Of a DNA stretch of 64,000 nt, positions 31,716 through 42,699 are shown piece by piece. The notes beneath the pieces are model-generated. The model was not told the DNA's origin and ran no database searches. It saw nothing but the letters and a program-made list of their open reading frames with translations. The DNA comes from Heligmosomoides polygyrus polygyrus (taxonomy: Eukaryota; Nematoda; Chromadorea; Rhabditida; Heligmosomidae): positions 52,315,139-52,379,138 of the forward strand of contig OX377204.1 of the NCBI GenBank assembly GCA_947396885.1. The letters are read 5' to 3'. The stretch's first letter is position 1. Each line of letters begins with the position of its first letter. Position numbers and translations under genes: made by a program.

Positions 31716-31900
31716 CAATTTATTTATTTATTTATTTACGGGCATAGACGATTGTCTAGCGTAAAGATATGAACAAAAGGAACACTTAAATAACAAATGC
31801 ATAGCAACCACAATTCCTTGGTAAAAAGCAAGCGAAAGGAAAAACACAGCAAAACGATCACGGCATATTACATTTGGCGCACATAGTGGCTAGTGGTTGT
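31716..31900 (-). mobile_element. LINE 3' end with (AAAT)n tail
   Basis: Minus strand ends CCCGTAAATAAATAAATAAA. Same tail type as the CR1-like LINEs at 7968 and 46694. No RT residue found upstream before the hAT element. Confidence 0.55.
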
Positions 31901-32497
31901 CCACGAAGCGAACGCAAATCGCAGGATAGGAAACGTGGGGGCGAGCTGCTACCCCAGAACGGGCTCTAGAAAAACGACGACGGAAGGTCGAGCAGCCGAA
32001 GCGGCGAGCCGATGAATACGTGGCCGCTTCCCCACGACGGAGGCAGCGCCGGACCACACACGTGGTGGTGCAGACGTGTGATCCCGCCGAGAAGAACCGC
32101 ACAGTGAATTGGCCTCACTTCGACAGCTCCCTCCCTTTCTTTCGTTCTCTGCCAAACCAGCTCGTACAGCGGCGCTCTGGTATTCTGTGCCTCACGACCA
32201 GGGATGTGCGGAATTTTCGGCTCCGTTTCCGTGTTCCGAATTCCGGTTTCTCGCCATTTTGGGCTCTTCCATTCCGTTCCGTGTTCCGCCTGTTTTTGGA
32301 CCGGAAGGCGGAAACGGAAATTGGCGCCGCTCAACACTAATTTTCTGTTGCACACAATCAGCTTATCACGTAATAAGAGTTCTCTTTCATGTAATTGTGA
32401 GAGAAATACTGTTTGACAAACATCCCCCATATATAAAAGAGGAAGGGTTTTTTGTCCGATGTTAGCCACCCGCAATTCGTACACTGGCTAGCTAGCC

Positions 32498-32519
32498 GGT
32501 TTAATCACCCAAGTTTGCG
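32498..32519 (+). repeat. SL1 spliced-leader-like 22-mer
   Basis: Begins GGTTTAATCACCCAAG and ends TTTGCG. It equals nematode SL1 at 20 of 22 positions (changes at 9 and 21). What follows is GTGCGG, not the GTAA donor of an SL RNA, and no Sm site follows. So it is not a working SL RNA gene; a retrocopied trans-spliced mRNA end captured by the hAT element is one option. Confidence 0.55.
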
Positions 32520-32704
32520 GTGCGGCTGCCGGTTGTCGAAACGAAGACGCTTGACAGTTGTCCACCAATGTTGTTTACCATCCACTACCATCGATTGCCT
32601 GACGTAGGGTGTTTTCGAAAGAGGTCTCTTCCCAATAAGTGTCTAGTGATCATTCCTCAGTGTTCCTTCCCATCTCTCCTGTGTGGTGCAACCTTCCACT
32701 ATTT

Positions 32705-33150
32705 TTACCGCCATACTTTTACCACTACCCCACTACCAGGGTTGCTGCTACAGAAGTTGAATTCTCTTCCACTGTTCAGTATAACAACGGGTTGCTCCGT
32801 TCTGCATTTTTTTTCTATTTTGCCTCACATAAGCCGTTTTTTGTTTCAATCTACCTCTATGTTTGCCGCCATACTTTTACCACTACCCTACTACCAGGGA
32901 ACTACGACTCCATGATAAATTGAATCCTTTTCCACTGTGCAGTATGACAACCGGCTGCTCTTTTTTGCACATTTTTACTATTATTTTGCATCGCAGATGG
33001 CATTTCTTCCGTTCAATTTTCCTCTATGTCTACAGCCCTACCTTGACCATTACCCCACTCTGTTGACGAATCTGTCCTCAAATACCGAATCTCTCTCCAT
33101 TGTGCACAATGACGGCCGGTTACTCTTTTCTGCACTTTTTCGCTATCAAC
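32705..33150 (+). repeat. Three diverged tandem units of about 160 bp
   Basis: CCATACTTTTACCACTACCC at 32711, a close copy at 32869 and CCCTACCTTGACCATTACCC at 33037. Each is followed by a TTCCACTGT(T/G)CAGTATGACA-type block. Confidence 0.75.
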
Positions 33151-35278
33151 GCTGAGTAAGGAAGCATCCCTAGCGTTGAAGGAAGGAAGCATTCCTAGCG
33201 GGGTTGAGGTTGGGTTGGGTTTCTGACCCCACATGGCTCACCACACACGTCGCCGGCGAAGCCGGCTAGTAGTATTAATATTCTTGAAATTGGTTAGATT
33301 ACCAAAAGAAAGTACTCAAAAATGGCAACGTCTGAGTGCCGGGCAAAATTAATGTGCCACCAGAGGCTATATATGCATTATGTGCCAAGAAAATGCACTC
33401 AACATTTGAATGATCAGAAAATTCTTGATGCATTAGTTACAAATAGCTACAAAAACTTCCTAAGCATACAGCGCAGTATCACGAAGCAAAGGTGAAGGTT
33501 GAGCCACGCGCTTTTGTGCTCAAGAAGACATCAGTGCTCCTGATCGAAGGTGTACATTTCAATTTTCAATTTTATTAGGTGTGACATTCATCCAATATAA
33601 AGTTATGCACCACACTTTTAATAATACTATCATCACGAATATCTACCATGGGCTATTATTTTGATTGACTAGGGGAAGTTATTGAATTCTGAAACAATTC
33701 TATTACTTCGAGAACCATCTCGGAACTGTTCCGTTGTGTCACCTTCATATCAGGGAGCTTCTAGGCTGGCATAGACTGAATATTCCTACGGAAGTGTCAA
33801 CTTACCATGACTGATCAGTCATCCAGCTATCATCTTAGATCCCAGAATGAATTCTGAGTACTATTATTGTTTTGGTGATTAGAATGCAACTGCTAGTGTT
33901 GAGCATGCAGATATCTGTGCAGTCATCACGTCGTCCATGATGCCACACGCTTCTAAAAATGTTGAGAGGAATGTCTTTCCTGGTAGGAAAATGATCTAGG
34001 TGATGCTCCAGTTTTAGACTTCACCCGAGTGCGTTTTTAAAAGATGGTCTGTAAGCAGCCTAAAGTGGTTAAGTCGGTTAAGTTTACTCAAAGTTCAAAA
34101 AATTACAGCAACAAAAAGTCAGCGAAAACCCGTCGCAGGAACTAGATATGGAAACAGCGGATAGACTGCTTGCTGAAATATTGAGAAATAACAAGACAGG
34201 ACCATGAATTTGTTTTCGTTTATTGCTCTAGCCATTGCTAAAAGGACAATCTTACGAATCCATGCCTTACTTTGTTATGTTATGGTGACGATGAGCATTA
34301 ATCTGTGGAAGATCCTGCTTCTCGCAAAGATCTGAGCAAGAAAAAGTGCAGTAGAAGCCGCCTCTGACGTAATTTAAGATACACTTTTGAAAAAATGGCG
34401 AATATGTGCCATTTCCGTTTCCGCGTTTCGTGTTCCGGTTTCCGGCTATTTTGAGCGTTTCCATTCCATGTTTCGTCTTCCGCCTTTTCCAGAAAATTTT
34501 CCACACATCCCTGCTCACGACCTTGCACTTTGAGTGGCGAGCCACGCTAGGACCCCCTGAACATATGGTGCCGTTTTGTTCAAATAGATAGACGCATGCC
34601 CATTCTACGGCTGCGCTTTTCTGAAACAGATTTTAGACACTTCGATTCATCAGATATCTGTTGTCACCTGAAGAGTTGTAACTTCAGAAGTCAGAGCCTG
34701 GATCTATTGTACGAGGATGAAAATGGTAGCGAAAATTGCTACGCCGCCAGAATGACTGATCGAACATTCAACAGCAATGTATGGAAGAGAGAAAGCAGCA
34801 GAAGGCGGAAGCCTTCAATTCAAAGCGTGTCCAAACAAAAACAGTGAAGACGACCCACTACAACTGCAGCAGGAAATAGCTGAGCCGAAGCGCTTACAAG
34901 GAGCTATTGCTTCAAACTGGCGGTGAGCTATTGCGATGCAGTTTTTATAGGATGTAGGGCCCCGTGTGGGGAGTCCAAAACCATGGTTACTTTTTTCGGA
35001 ATGCTCTTCTGTGGTAGAAAAAAAGCGTGTGGACGCGTGAGTGCGAAGTCCATTGAGTTCATTGTTCAAATTGACGCCCACCTGCAACTCAGCTCACAGG
35101 GAAAGGCTCCCAACTCAAAGTGAGCTTTTGCGATGCTATTTTGGCAGGATGCAGGGCCCTGTGAGCGTAATCCAGAACCACAGTTAGTTTTTGTTGAACG
35201 CGTTTTTAAAGACCTGAAAAGGAGGTCTGAAAGCGTGCGCGCAACTATCATCAACCGCTATGACACTCCTCAATGTGT

Positions 35279-35345
35279 GCCTCGGCGGCGCAGTTGGTAG
35301 GAGGGGCGCCTCATAGAAGCACACCGGGGCGTTTTAAGTTCGAGT
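35279..35345 (+). promoter_or_regulatory. tRNA-like Pol III boxes, left arm of B
   Basis: CGGCGGCGCAGTTGGTAGG (A-box-like) and AAGTTCGAGTCCGCG (B-box-like). Confidence 0.55.
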
Positions 35346-36231
35346 CCGCGTACTGCTGAAATCTTTGCACACACTAGTTTGTTGTTATTACGCTTTCCCA
35401 TGCTCACGGGCGTCAATTTGAGACCATCAATGCTTACAACAAAGCAAGGCTATCTGTTTGCGCCTTCATAAGTGCTAGTTTTTCAACAATGCCTATCTGC
35501 ACCATCACCATATCATACCATACCACCAATAATACCGTAAATGCACACAAATACGCGTACCTTATGATTGAATATTATGGGCCCAGGCCATATCGGTACA
35601 TAAGTGCTCTAAAAATATCGTTCTCACCTGAAGGTGTTGTCGACCGACTACTTTCCACTTTCACGCTGGATTTCACACCTCCGACAAGGAGAGAGCTTGC
35701 GATTGCGGATTCCATAAAAGGACTCCTCCTGGACGCCATATATTGAGACATCGAGTGTCAGGAAGAAGAGGCGGTTCTGGTTAGAGGTAGTATAATGAAA
35801 ACGGGACATATCTATGTCTGTCATACGCGTGGTTGGTAGCTGGCTCGATGTTCACCCAGGACCCTTCTCTACACGCACGGATTGCGCCTTCAACGAAGAA
35901 GGAGTGGTCATTCCTTGTTAGGGATGACATCTTACAAAACCAGTGAAATTGCTCCGTATAGCTTTGTAAGATGCTATTTGTGGACAAGCACTTGTGTTTT
36001 ACTTCTTTTATAGATTTGTACCATAGTTGTTGACTAAAAGGGACGACAAGACAGGACATTTCATTTCGAGTGAAATGATATGGTGCAGATAGGCATTGTT
36101 GAAAAACTAGCACACATGAAGGCGCAAATAGACAGCCTTGGTTTGTTGTAAGCATGGATGGTCTAAAATTGACTCCTGTGAGCATGAGAAAGCGCAATAA
36201 CAACAAACTAATATGTGCAAAGAATCCGGCA

Positions 36232-36310
36232 GTACGCGGACTCGAACATAAAACCCCTCCGGTAGGAACTTACGAGGCGTCCCTCCTACCTACCAACTGC
36301 GTCGCCGAGG
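36232..36310 (-). promoter_or_regulatory. tRNA-like Pol III boxes, right arm of B
   Basis: Minus-strand GGCGACGCAGTTGGTAGG and TATGTTCGAGTCCGCG. Points inward, toward the left-arm copy. Confidence 0.55.
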
Positions 36311-36497
36311 CATACCCCTTGGGCTTTGCAGGCGTTGATGACAGTTGCGCGCACGCTTTCAGACCTCCTTTTCAGGTCTTTAAAAACGCGTTCAACAAAA
36401 ACTAATTGTGGTTCTGGACTACGCTCACAGGGCCCTACATCCTACCAAAATAGCATCGCAAAAACTCACTTTGAGTTGGGAGCCTTTCCTTGTCAGT

Positions 36498-36556
36498 GTG
36501 TCTGTTGGCGTAGTGGTAGTGTTGTAGCTTCACAGGAGATGGTCGAATCCCCCTTG
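36498..36556 (+). promoter_or_regulatory. tRNA-like Pol III boxes, left arm of A
   Basis: TTGGCGTAGTGGTAGTG (A-box-like) and ATGGTCGAATCCCCC (B-box-like). Confidence 0.5.
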
Positions 36557-36980
36557 TACTGGTGATTTTGCATTTTGCGATTTATCGTCAGTGGGACCCT
36601 TTATCCCCATTTCCAACACATTTTTGATTAAGAACATGGCAACAGATGTTGTTGACGTTAATCGAGCTCTTTGAAAGCGGAAAGGTGAGAATTTTTGACT
36701 TCTAGGTTAAGCAAGTCAAAAACTGATGCCAGATTCGTGATCAGCACCCCAAACAACCTTCATGCACAAAGTTTGGGCGATATTGGTGCATCCTACCACG
36801 CCACCCTCACTCGAGCCTGGGTCTAGAGCGGGCTTTGCACCTCGGTCTTCATGGTCAAACAACGGCGGCCATTGAGTTGTGAAGCCATTCGAGGTGGAAA
36901 GCAAGTGAATACGTTAAGCGGTGTAGGGCTACAAAACATCGGTGCTGCTGCGTCCTTATTTTGAACGGGTGATAGAGGGT

Positions 36981-37062
36981 GTTCAGTTCGTGAGCAGTGT
37001 ATTTCGCTTACATGCTTTTTCGTTCAGTTCGTGAGCAGTGTATTTCGCTTACATGCTTTTTC
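36981..37062 (+). repeat. Perfect 41-bp tandem duplication
   Basis: GTTCAGTTCGTGAGCAGTGT at 36981 and 37022, with identical copies through ATGCTTTTTC. Recent duplication in the centre of element A. Confidence 0.92.
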
Positions 37063-37597
37063 GCAAACTTCCATCATTGTTGAAGAAGGTTGGTACATCA
37101 TCAGCCATTCTTACCAGTTGGTTACTACATTTTTGACTCCATCCATGTAAAGAATATAGAGTTTGCTATCTACAACACCTCATCATCTTGAAACAGCTCG
37201 ACTGTTCGAAAATCAAAAGGGACCCATGCACTGTACTAGCAAGGCCGAAAAAAAAGTTATTCATACTTCGGTTACGGGTACTTGTGCTGATCATGAATCT
37301 GACATCGGTTTTTTGGATTTCCCGTTTTCTTATGACAGGTTAGAGAAGGTGTGAGTAAGTGGGCGGTGAGGTCGGATGTACCTCGCCCAAACTTTTTGCA
37401 TGGGGGCTATTTGGCGGTGATCACGAATCTGGCATCAGTTTTTGACTTGCTTAACCTGGAAGTCAAAAATTGTCACCTTTCCACTTTCAAAGAGCTCGAT
37501 GAACGTAACCAACATTTATTGTTTTTGTTCAAAAATATGTTGGAAATGGGGATAAAGGGTCCAACTGACGATAAATCGCGAAACGCAAAATCAACAA

Positions 37598-37658
37598 TGC
37601 AGAAGGAATCGAACTCGACCATGCTCCTGTTAGGCTATAACACTACCACTACGCTAAC
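37598..37658 (-). promoter_or_regulatory. tRNA-like Pol III boxes, right arm of A
   Basis: Minus-strand TTAGCGTAGTGGTAGTG and TCGAGTTCGATTCC. Points inward. Confidence 0.5.
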
Positions 37659-37847
37659 CGACCACACTGATCTGGGTGGCAGCAGGGCGTCATGAACTTC
37701 GCTCTTACGCGTTCACACGCTTTTTTCGACCACAGAAGAGCATTCTGAGAAAAGCAACTATGGTTTTAGACTCACCACACGGGGCCCTACATCCTATAAG
37801 AATTCCACCTCAAAAATTCGCCGCCACTTTGGGGGCTCTCCTTGTTA

Positions 37848-39130
37848 GACGTTAAGGGTGACCGATAGCTTTTCCTGTTTTCGACATTCAAATCGAAATG
37901 AGTATAATTCGGCTCACTGCTGCGCCTGTTGGTTCCTTATCAAAAGAGTCTACTAATAACAATTTTCAGCTGTAAACATTTATAGCGTTACATCCCAACG
38001 GGCGCAAAGTGGCTCGGGGGGGTCACCTTGTATGTACTGAGAATTGATTGGTTATCCGCTTTAATAGGAACGTACGTGAATGCCAAATTACATCACAATA
38101 GCCTACTTCTATTTATCACTGAGGAAGAACACACCAGTGTGTAAAATTAGAATTGTGTAAAATTTTTAATTTTGTGCAACACAGAACGGTCTATAGGGCT
38201 GAATTTCATGGTGACCTTCCCCCCCCCCCCGAGCCGTCTGGTGACTCTCGACTACTGTTGGAAGTCTTTTCAGACACTCATCTAGACACAGCTACATTTC
38301 TTCTCTGGAACGACAAATATTCAAAGAGTTGCATGCCTGAAGGTCACAAAGGACAACGTAGGGCTTTAACATCTGAATTCTTCAAATGCTTGCACGGTGA
38401 ATTTCGCGATGACGCGATTTGGTGTTGCTTTGCAAGAGGGTAGAAGGCCTCGTATTTCCCACTACAAGACAAATCGTTCGAAAAAAATTGTTGAGGCCTG
38501 TAACACCCAAGACAGGGTGTCACAGGCCTCAATCTTTGTCTTCAAACGCTTCTTGACGCTATTCTGCAGCACTGCTCTGCACATACTAGCTCGTTAATGG
38601 GATTTCATGACAAATCGCGCTAGCGACAAACTCCCAAGCCCCAATTGTGATGCCTTGAAGAGAGGCCAACAATCCTTGCGAGTGTTTAAGGGGCTTGTCC
38701 TTGTGGAAATAATCGGCAAACCCTGGCTTTCTTCTCTCGCAGAATTCGCAGCACACTTTAACGACAATACGCTTCTTGTGAGAAAAGTCCCTTTCTTTCA
38801 ATATGAAAGTGAACTGCAGACTCCGACTATTGCTGCCCTCCGCCGACTCACGTTGTCACACATTAATAAGTGAACATTCTGACCATCCAAATGAAAAAAG
38901 GTGGCCGAGTAGGGTAGTTCTCAATATATCAAACCGGGCCCCAGGTAAACACTGGTGGATGATAAAGATGATGTTGGAGACTTTCGACCCCGAGGCGACA
39001 ACAGATTCGGTATACGGTACAGGTAGTCAATGCTGAAGGCCTGCAACGTCAATGTAATGACAGCATTCCTTAGAACTGCGGCCTACAAGGGTGCATACTA
39101 TGCTTGTGTCCTTCTAAAAATTTTTTTTGA
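37848..39130. other. Unassigned stretch with a hairpin
   Basis: Plus frames 38153-38443 (96 aa) and 38607-38873 (88 aa) are not recognised. A hairpin TTGAGGCCTGTAACACCC (38491-38508) pairs with 38515-38532 with one mismatch and a 6-nt loop. Confidence 0.45.
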
Positions 39131-39144
39131 ATAAACGAATAATC

Positions 39145-39365
39145 GAATATATTCGTTTTATGAAAAACCGAATATTCCAATAATGAATATATTCGCATTT
39201 TGGACCCTGTCGAATATTCGAATAATGAATATATTCGAATTTTGGACCTTGTCGAATATCCGAATAATGGATATATTCGAATTCAGGACCTTGTCGAATA
39301 CTCGAATAATGAATATACTCGAATATTCGAATTTATTCGAATATTCGTTCGAAATTATTCGATTC
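39145..39365. repeat. AT-rich array of TTCGAATA units, left block
   Basis: About five units near 40 bp built from GAATATTCGAATAATGAATA and TTCGAATTTTGGACCTTGTC. Followed by GAAGTATAATACATATGCC. Confidence 0.8.
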
Positions 39366-40164
39366 AGTGTGAAGTATAATACATATGCCTTCATGCCAGG
39401 GCACTGAATACATGGTGACTCACCCCCTCCGCGAGTCGATTTGCGCCTATAGCCGGGCGCGTAGCGTTCGTATCGGCTGGTTGCAGGCGCCGCAGCCGCA
39501 CGCCAATGTGGCTATAGCTGTGGCGTCATTCCTCTGCTCGCCGTCTCCGCTCACGCTGTGACACCCGTCGCGCGCGCGGCGGACGACGGTCCGACGGCGG
39601 CCCCACGACGGCGGCCCGATGGACGAGCGGGGACGAGCGGAGCACACAGGTCGACCAGATTTGCCGGGAGTGCAATCTACAGGATGTACAGAGGATTTAC
39701 AAAACCAGTGTAAAATATATGTTGGTGTGAAACAAACATAGCCCTTCAAATTTAAAACTGAAAAATAAGTCTTCGCAAACCTGCAGCGAAACTGTGTAAG
39801 GTATATTTCCAGGCTAAAATTTCACACAGAATTCAACTACGTCGTACGACAACCGCTCCAAACTCTGTGATCACATCACGAGTTTAAAGGAACGACCGCG
39901 CCCCCAATCGAACGCCGGGTCGGTGTCAAAGTCAGGAGTCGGATTTTTATAATACTGTGTTCGATGTCGCAGTATAAACAGAACCTAGGACGGTGACATT
40001 CAGTCCACGAAACGAATAAACGAATAGATACCAAAAACCAAAAAGAAAAAAAGAGGACGGGCGCACAATTGGCGAATTACCAGTGGCTGGCACAAAAGAC
40101 GGCCGGCGCCGCACGCGCTTGCGACGCACGACTTCCGAGGCTCAATTATGTCCTTGGTTTTTCA

Positions 40165-42450
40165 TATAGTTGACTTTACTTACTTACTTTGATACTTTGA
40201 TGGTCCTTTTGTCGCTGGAGGTCTTCTCAGTGGGGACCACAACTCTTCTAGACCGCTCGAACTCTGGCTGGTTGCATCCAGTGAGGCAGACTCCGCTCCC
40301 TGAAAGATCTTGAGAATGAGTCTGCCCATCGCGTTGGCGGTCGTCCCAGTGGTCTCTTATGGTCTCTCGGGAACCATTCTGTGACACGGAGACTCCATCT
40401 ATCGCCTTTCGTCGAAGCAGGTGTCCGGCCCAGCGATATTTGGACTTCTTCATGTACTGCAGCGGGTCCGCTAATTGCGACTTCTCCCGTAGCTCTGAGC
40501 TTCGCAGGCCTTCTTGCCATTGCTGACGAAGACTTGTCCTTAGAAGATATCTCTCCAGTGCACGATGCGTAGTTTTCATTGCTCTGGCGATTGTCTTGTT
40601 GTCGGGCCAGGTTTCCGTCGCGTAACACATCGCAGGCAGTACAGAGGCCCTGGGGCCGGCATCCTTGACCTGATCGGTGACTTCGCGAATCGAACTGAAG
40701 GCTGCCCATGCTGCGCGTCTCCTGCGGGCGATTTCAGGAGCGAGGTCGTCATCCATGTTCAGCTCTCTTCCCAGATAGACGTAGGAATCGACCTGTTGTA
40801 GAGCGACTCCATTTAACCTTACGAGTCCCGTGTCACACCACTGGTTGACCATAAATTGTGTTTTGGACATATTCATGTCCAATCCAATCTTCATACCTGC
40901 CACATTGAGCTCCTTCAGCATTTCCTCGACTTCTGCCGTGGTGGTAGAGATGAGAACAATATCGTCGGCGAAGCGAAGGTTGCTGATCCGTTTACCGTCG
41001 ACAAGGTAGCCTTTATCCTCCCAGGTCAAGTCTTTCATGACATCCTGGAGTGCCGCTGTAAATAGCTTGGAAGAAATCGTGTCTCCCTGCCGTACTCCTT
41101 TCCCGATAGGAATTTTAAGCTTCCGATCGAACAGCTGGATGGTAGTCGATGTGTTCGAGAAGCATTCGTCAAGAACTCGGATGTAGGGCGATGGTATACC
41201 AGCGTGCACAAGTGCGTTCAAAACGGCGTTGATTTCCACAGAGTCGAACGCTTTCCGTTAAACCACGAAGACAAGAACGAGTGGGAGGTGGTCTTCGCGG
41301 CTCCTCTCGATGAGCTGTGAGACAGTCTGAATATGGTCCATGCAGGAGAAATCCTTGCGAAACCCTGCTTGCTCCACTGGCTGATATTCATCCAAGCAAC
41401 GCTCCAAGCGGTTAAGCAGTATCTTGGTGAAGATCTTATACACAACCGAGAGAAGACTGATGGGTCGATACTTGTTGATATCTTCCTGCCGACCTTTTTG
41501 AAGATTAGAACTGTTTTCGACTCCTTCCATGAGTCCGGAATCCTACCAAGTCGAAGATAGTGGTTGAAGTGCTTGGCAAGAAGTGAGCAGAGGGCACTGC
41601 CACCCGCACGAAGGAGGTCAGCAGAAATGCCGTCCGGTCCGGGAGCAGTGCCTGGCTTCATCCTTCTGCTGGCATGAGCAACTTCTGATTCCAGAATGGG
41701 AGGTACTTCCTCAGCTGGTGGCATCAAGCATTTCGGGATAGTGCTGGAAGAACGAAACAGATCTGTGTAGAATTCTTGAACAATGGTCTCCATCGCTCTT
41801 TGAGACGTTTGCATTGTTCCATCTATCCACAAGGGCTGATATTATTGCCTTCTGGTCGCAGAGATCTCGTTTGCAGCGCTTTATGCTTGAACCTTTCCCA
41901 GCGGCTTCTAACAGCTTCAATCTTCTGTAGGCTTGAATGGACTCCTTCACTACAATTCGACAGGCCTTCGAGATGGTGACTTTTTCCAGATGGGAAGCAT
42001 TAGGATCCAGTTTAGCAGCTCTTCTTTGCTCCAAGAGTTTAATCGCATGCGCGCTGAGTCTTGAAGCAGACGGTGATGTGGCTTCGTGAGAGCTGCTAGC
42101 ACATTTCAACAGTCATTTGGAGAGAAGGTCGTAGTCTTCCGATGGTTCTTCAAGAAGATTCCAATCATACGACTTTATTGCATATTCCAACTCCTCAGAC
42201 TTGAATGTGGGGATCCTCACCGGTGACGGTTTATGAGCGTCACGCTTGAACATCCTCTTTTTGAGAGTCAGCTTCGCACGGACAAGACGGTGATCCGAGC
42301 CGGTGTCAAATGCAGGCAGCATGGAGACGTCGAACAAACTTCAGCGTCTGTTTGTAAGAACATGGTCGATCTTCGAACGTGTTTCTCCATTTGGGCTTTG
42401 ACTTTAGTCGAGTTATATCCAGAAGACGCAAAAACTGACTCCCAGTAATC
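40165..42450 (-). pseudogene. RTE-like LINE (first lineage), 5' truncated
   Basis: The remains of the endonuclease end in FDTGSDHRLVRAKL. The RT has [62 protein letters not shown] and [12 protein letters not shown], then the C-terminal WAGHLLRR region to a stop at 40184. At least four frameshifts. The 3' end has AAGTAAGTAAG. The 5' break at about 42450 abuts the AT-rich array. It keeps about 150 C-terminal residues that the open copy at 56157 lacks. Confidence 0.9.
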
Positions 42451-42454
42451 TACC

Positions 42455-42660
42455 TTGCTAGCGTCGAATATATTCGAATATATTCGAATTTTGGGCCATG
42501 TCGAATAGTCGAATAACGAATGTAATCGAATATTGGACCTCGTCGAATAGTCGAATAATGAATATATTCGAATTTTGGGCCTCATCGAATATTCGAATAA
42601 TGAATATTCGAATATTCGATTTTATTTGAATATTCATCCGAAGTTATTCGATTCGGTCCG
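42455..42660. repeat. AT-rich array of TTCGAATA units, right block
   Basis: Same unit and orientation as 39145-39365, again followed by a GAAGTATAGTGCATA-type sequence. Confidence 0.8.
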
Positions 42661-42699
42661 AAGTATAGTGCATACCACATGTGCAATCCCGGCCTTGTT

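Larger units (their letters stand above)
32199..34513. mobile_element. 2.3-kb non-autonomous hAT element
   Basis: Starts CAGGGATGTGCGGAATTTTC and ends with the complement CAGGGATGTGTGGAAAATTT read on the minus strand. Perfect 8-bp duplication CTCACGAC at 32191-32198 and 34514-34521. The subterminal regions are rich in TTTCCGTGTTCCG motifs in inverted order, typical of hAT transposase-binding DNA. No transposase frame is left. It carries a tandem repeat and an SL1-like sequence. Confidence 0.93.
35097..36492. mobile_element. Foldback element B inserted in the arm of A
   Basis: Ends CAGGGAAAGGCTCCC and its complement, target duplication TCA (35094-35096, 36493-36495). Arms of about 400 bp, each with a tRNA-like unit. 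Joining across the TCA restores the match of A's left arm to its right arm. The 141-aa minus frame at 35781-36206 lies partly in the arm and is shared with the copy at 63258. Confidence 0.9.
34897..37844. mobile_element. Foldback element A, host of a nested insertion
   Basis: Ends CAAGGAG and CTCCTTG with 3-bp duplication TTA (34894-34896, 37845-37847), as in PIF/Harbinger-type elements. Left arm is 34897-35096 plus 36493-36755; right arm is about 37395-37844. Without the nested element it is about 1.55 kb. No transposase. Arms carry tRNA-like boxes. Confidence 0.82.

Noticed and set aside
32498..32600. SL RNA gene
   Set aside because: No GTAA donor, no Sm site and no SL RNA fold after the SL1-like 22-mer.
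35781..36206. 141-aa minus frame similar to the plus frame at 63561
   Set aside because: The similarity follows from the shared foldback element, and the second copy has stops.
39145..39365. CRISPR-like array
   Set aside because: Units are contiguous, AT-rich and without unique spacers; the context is a eukaryotic repeat.
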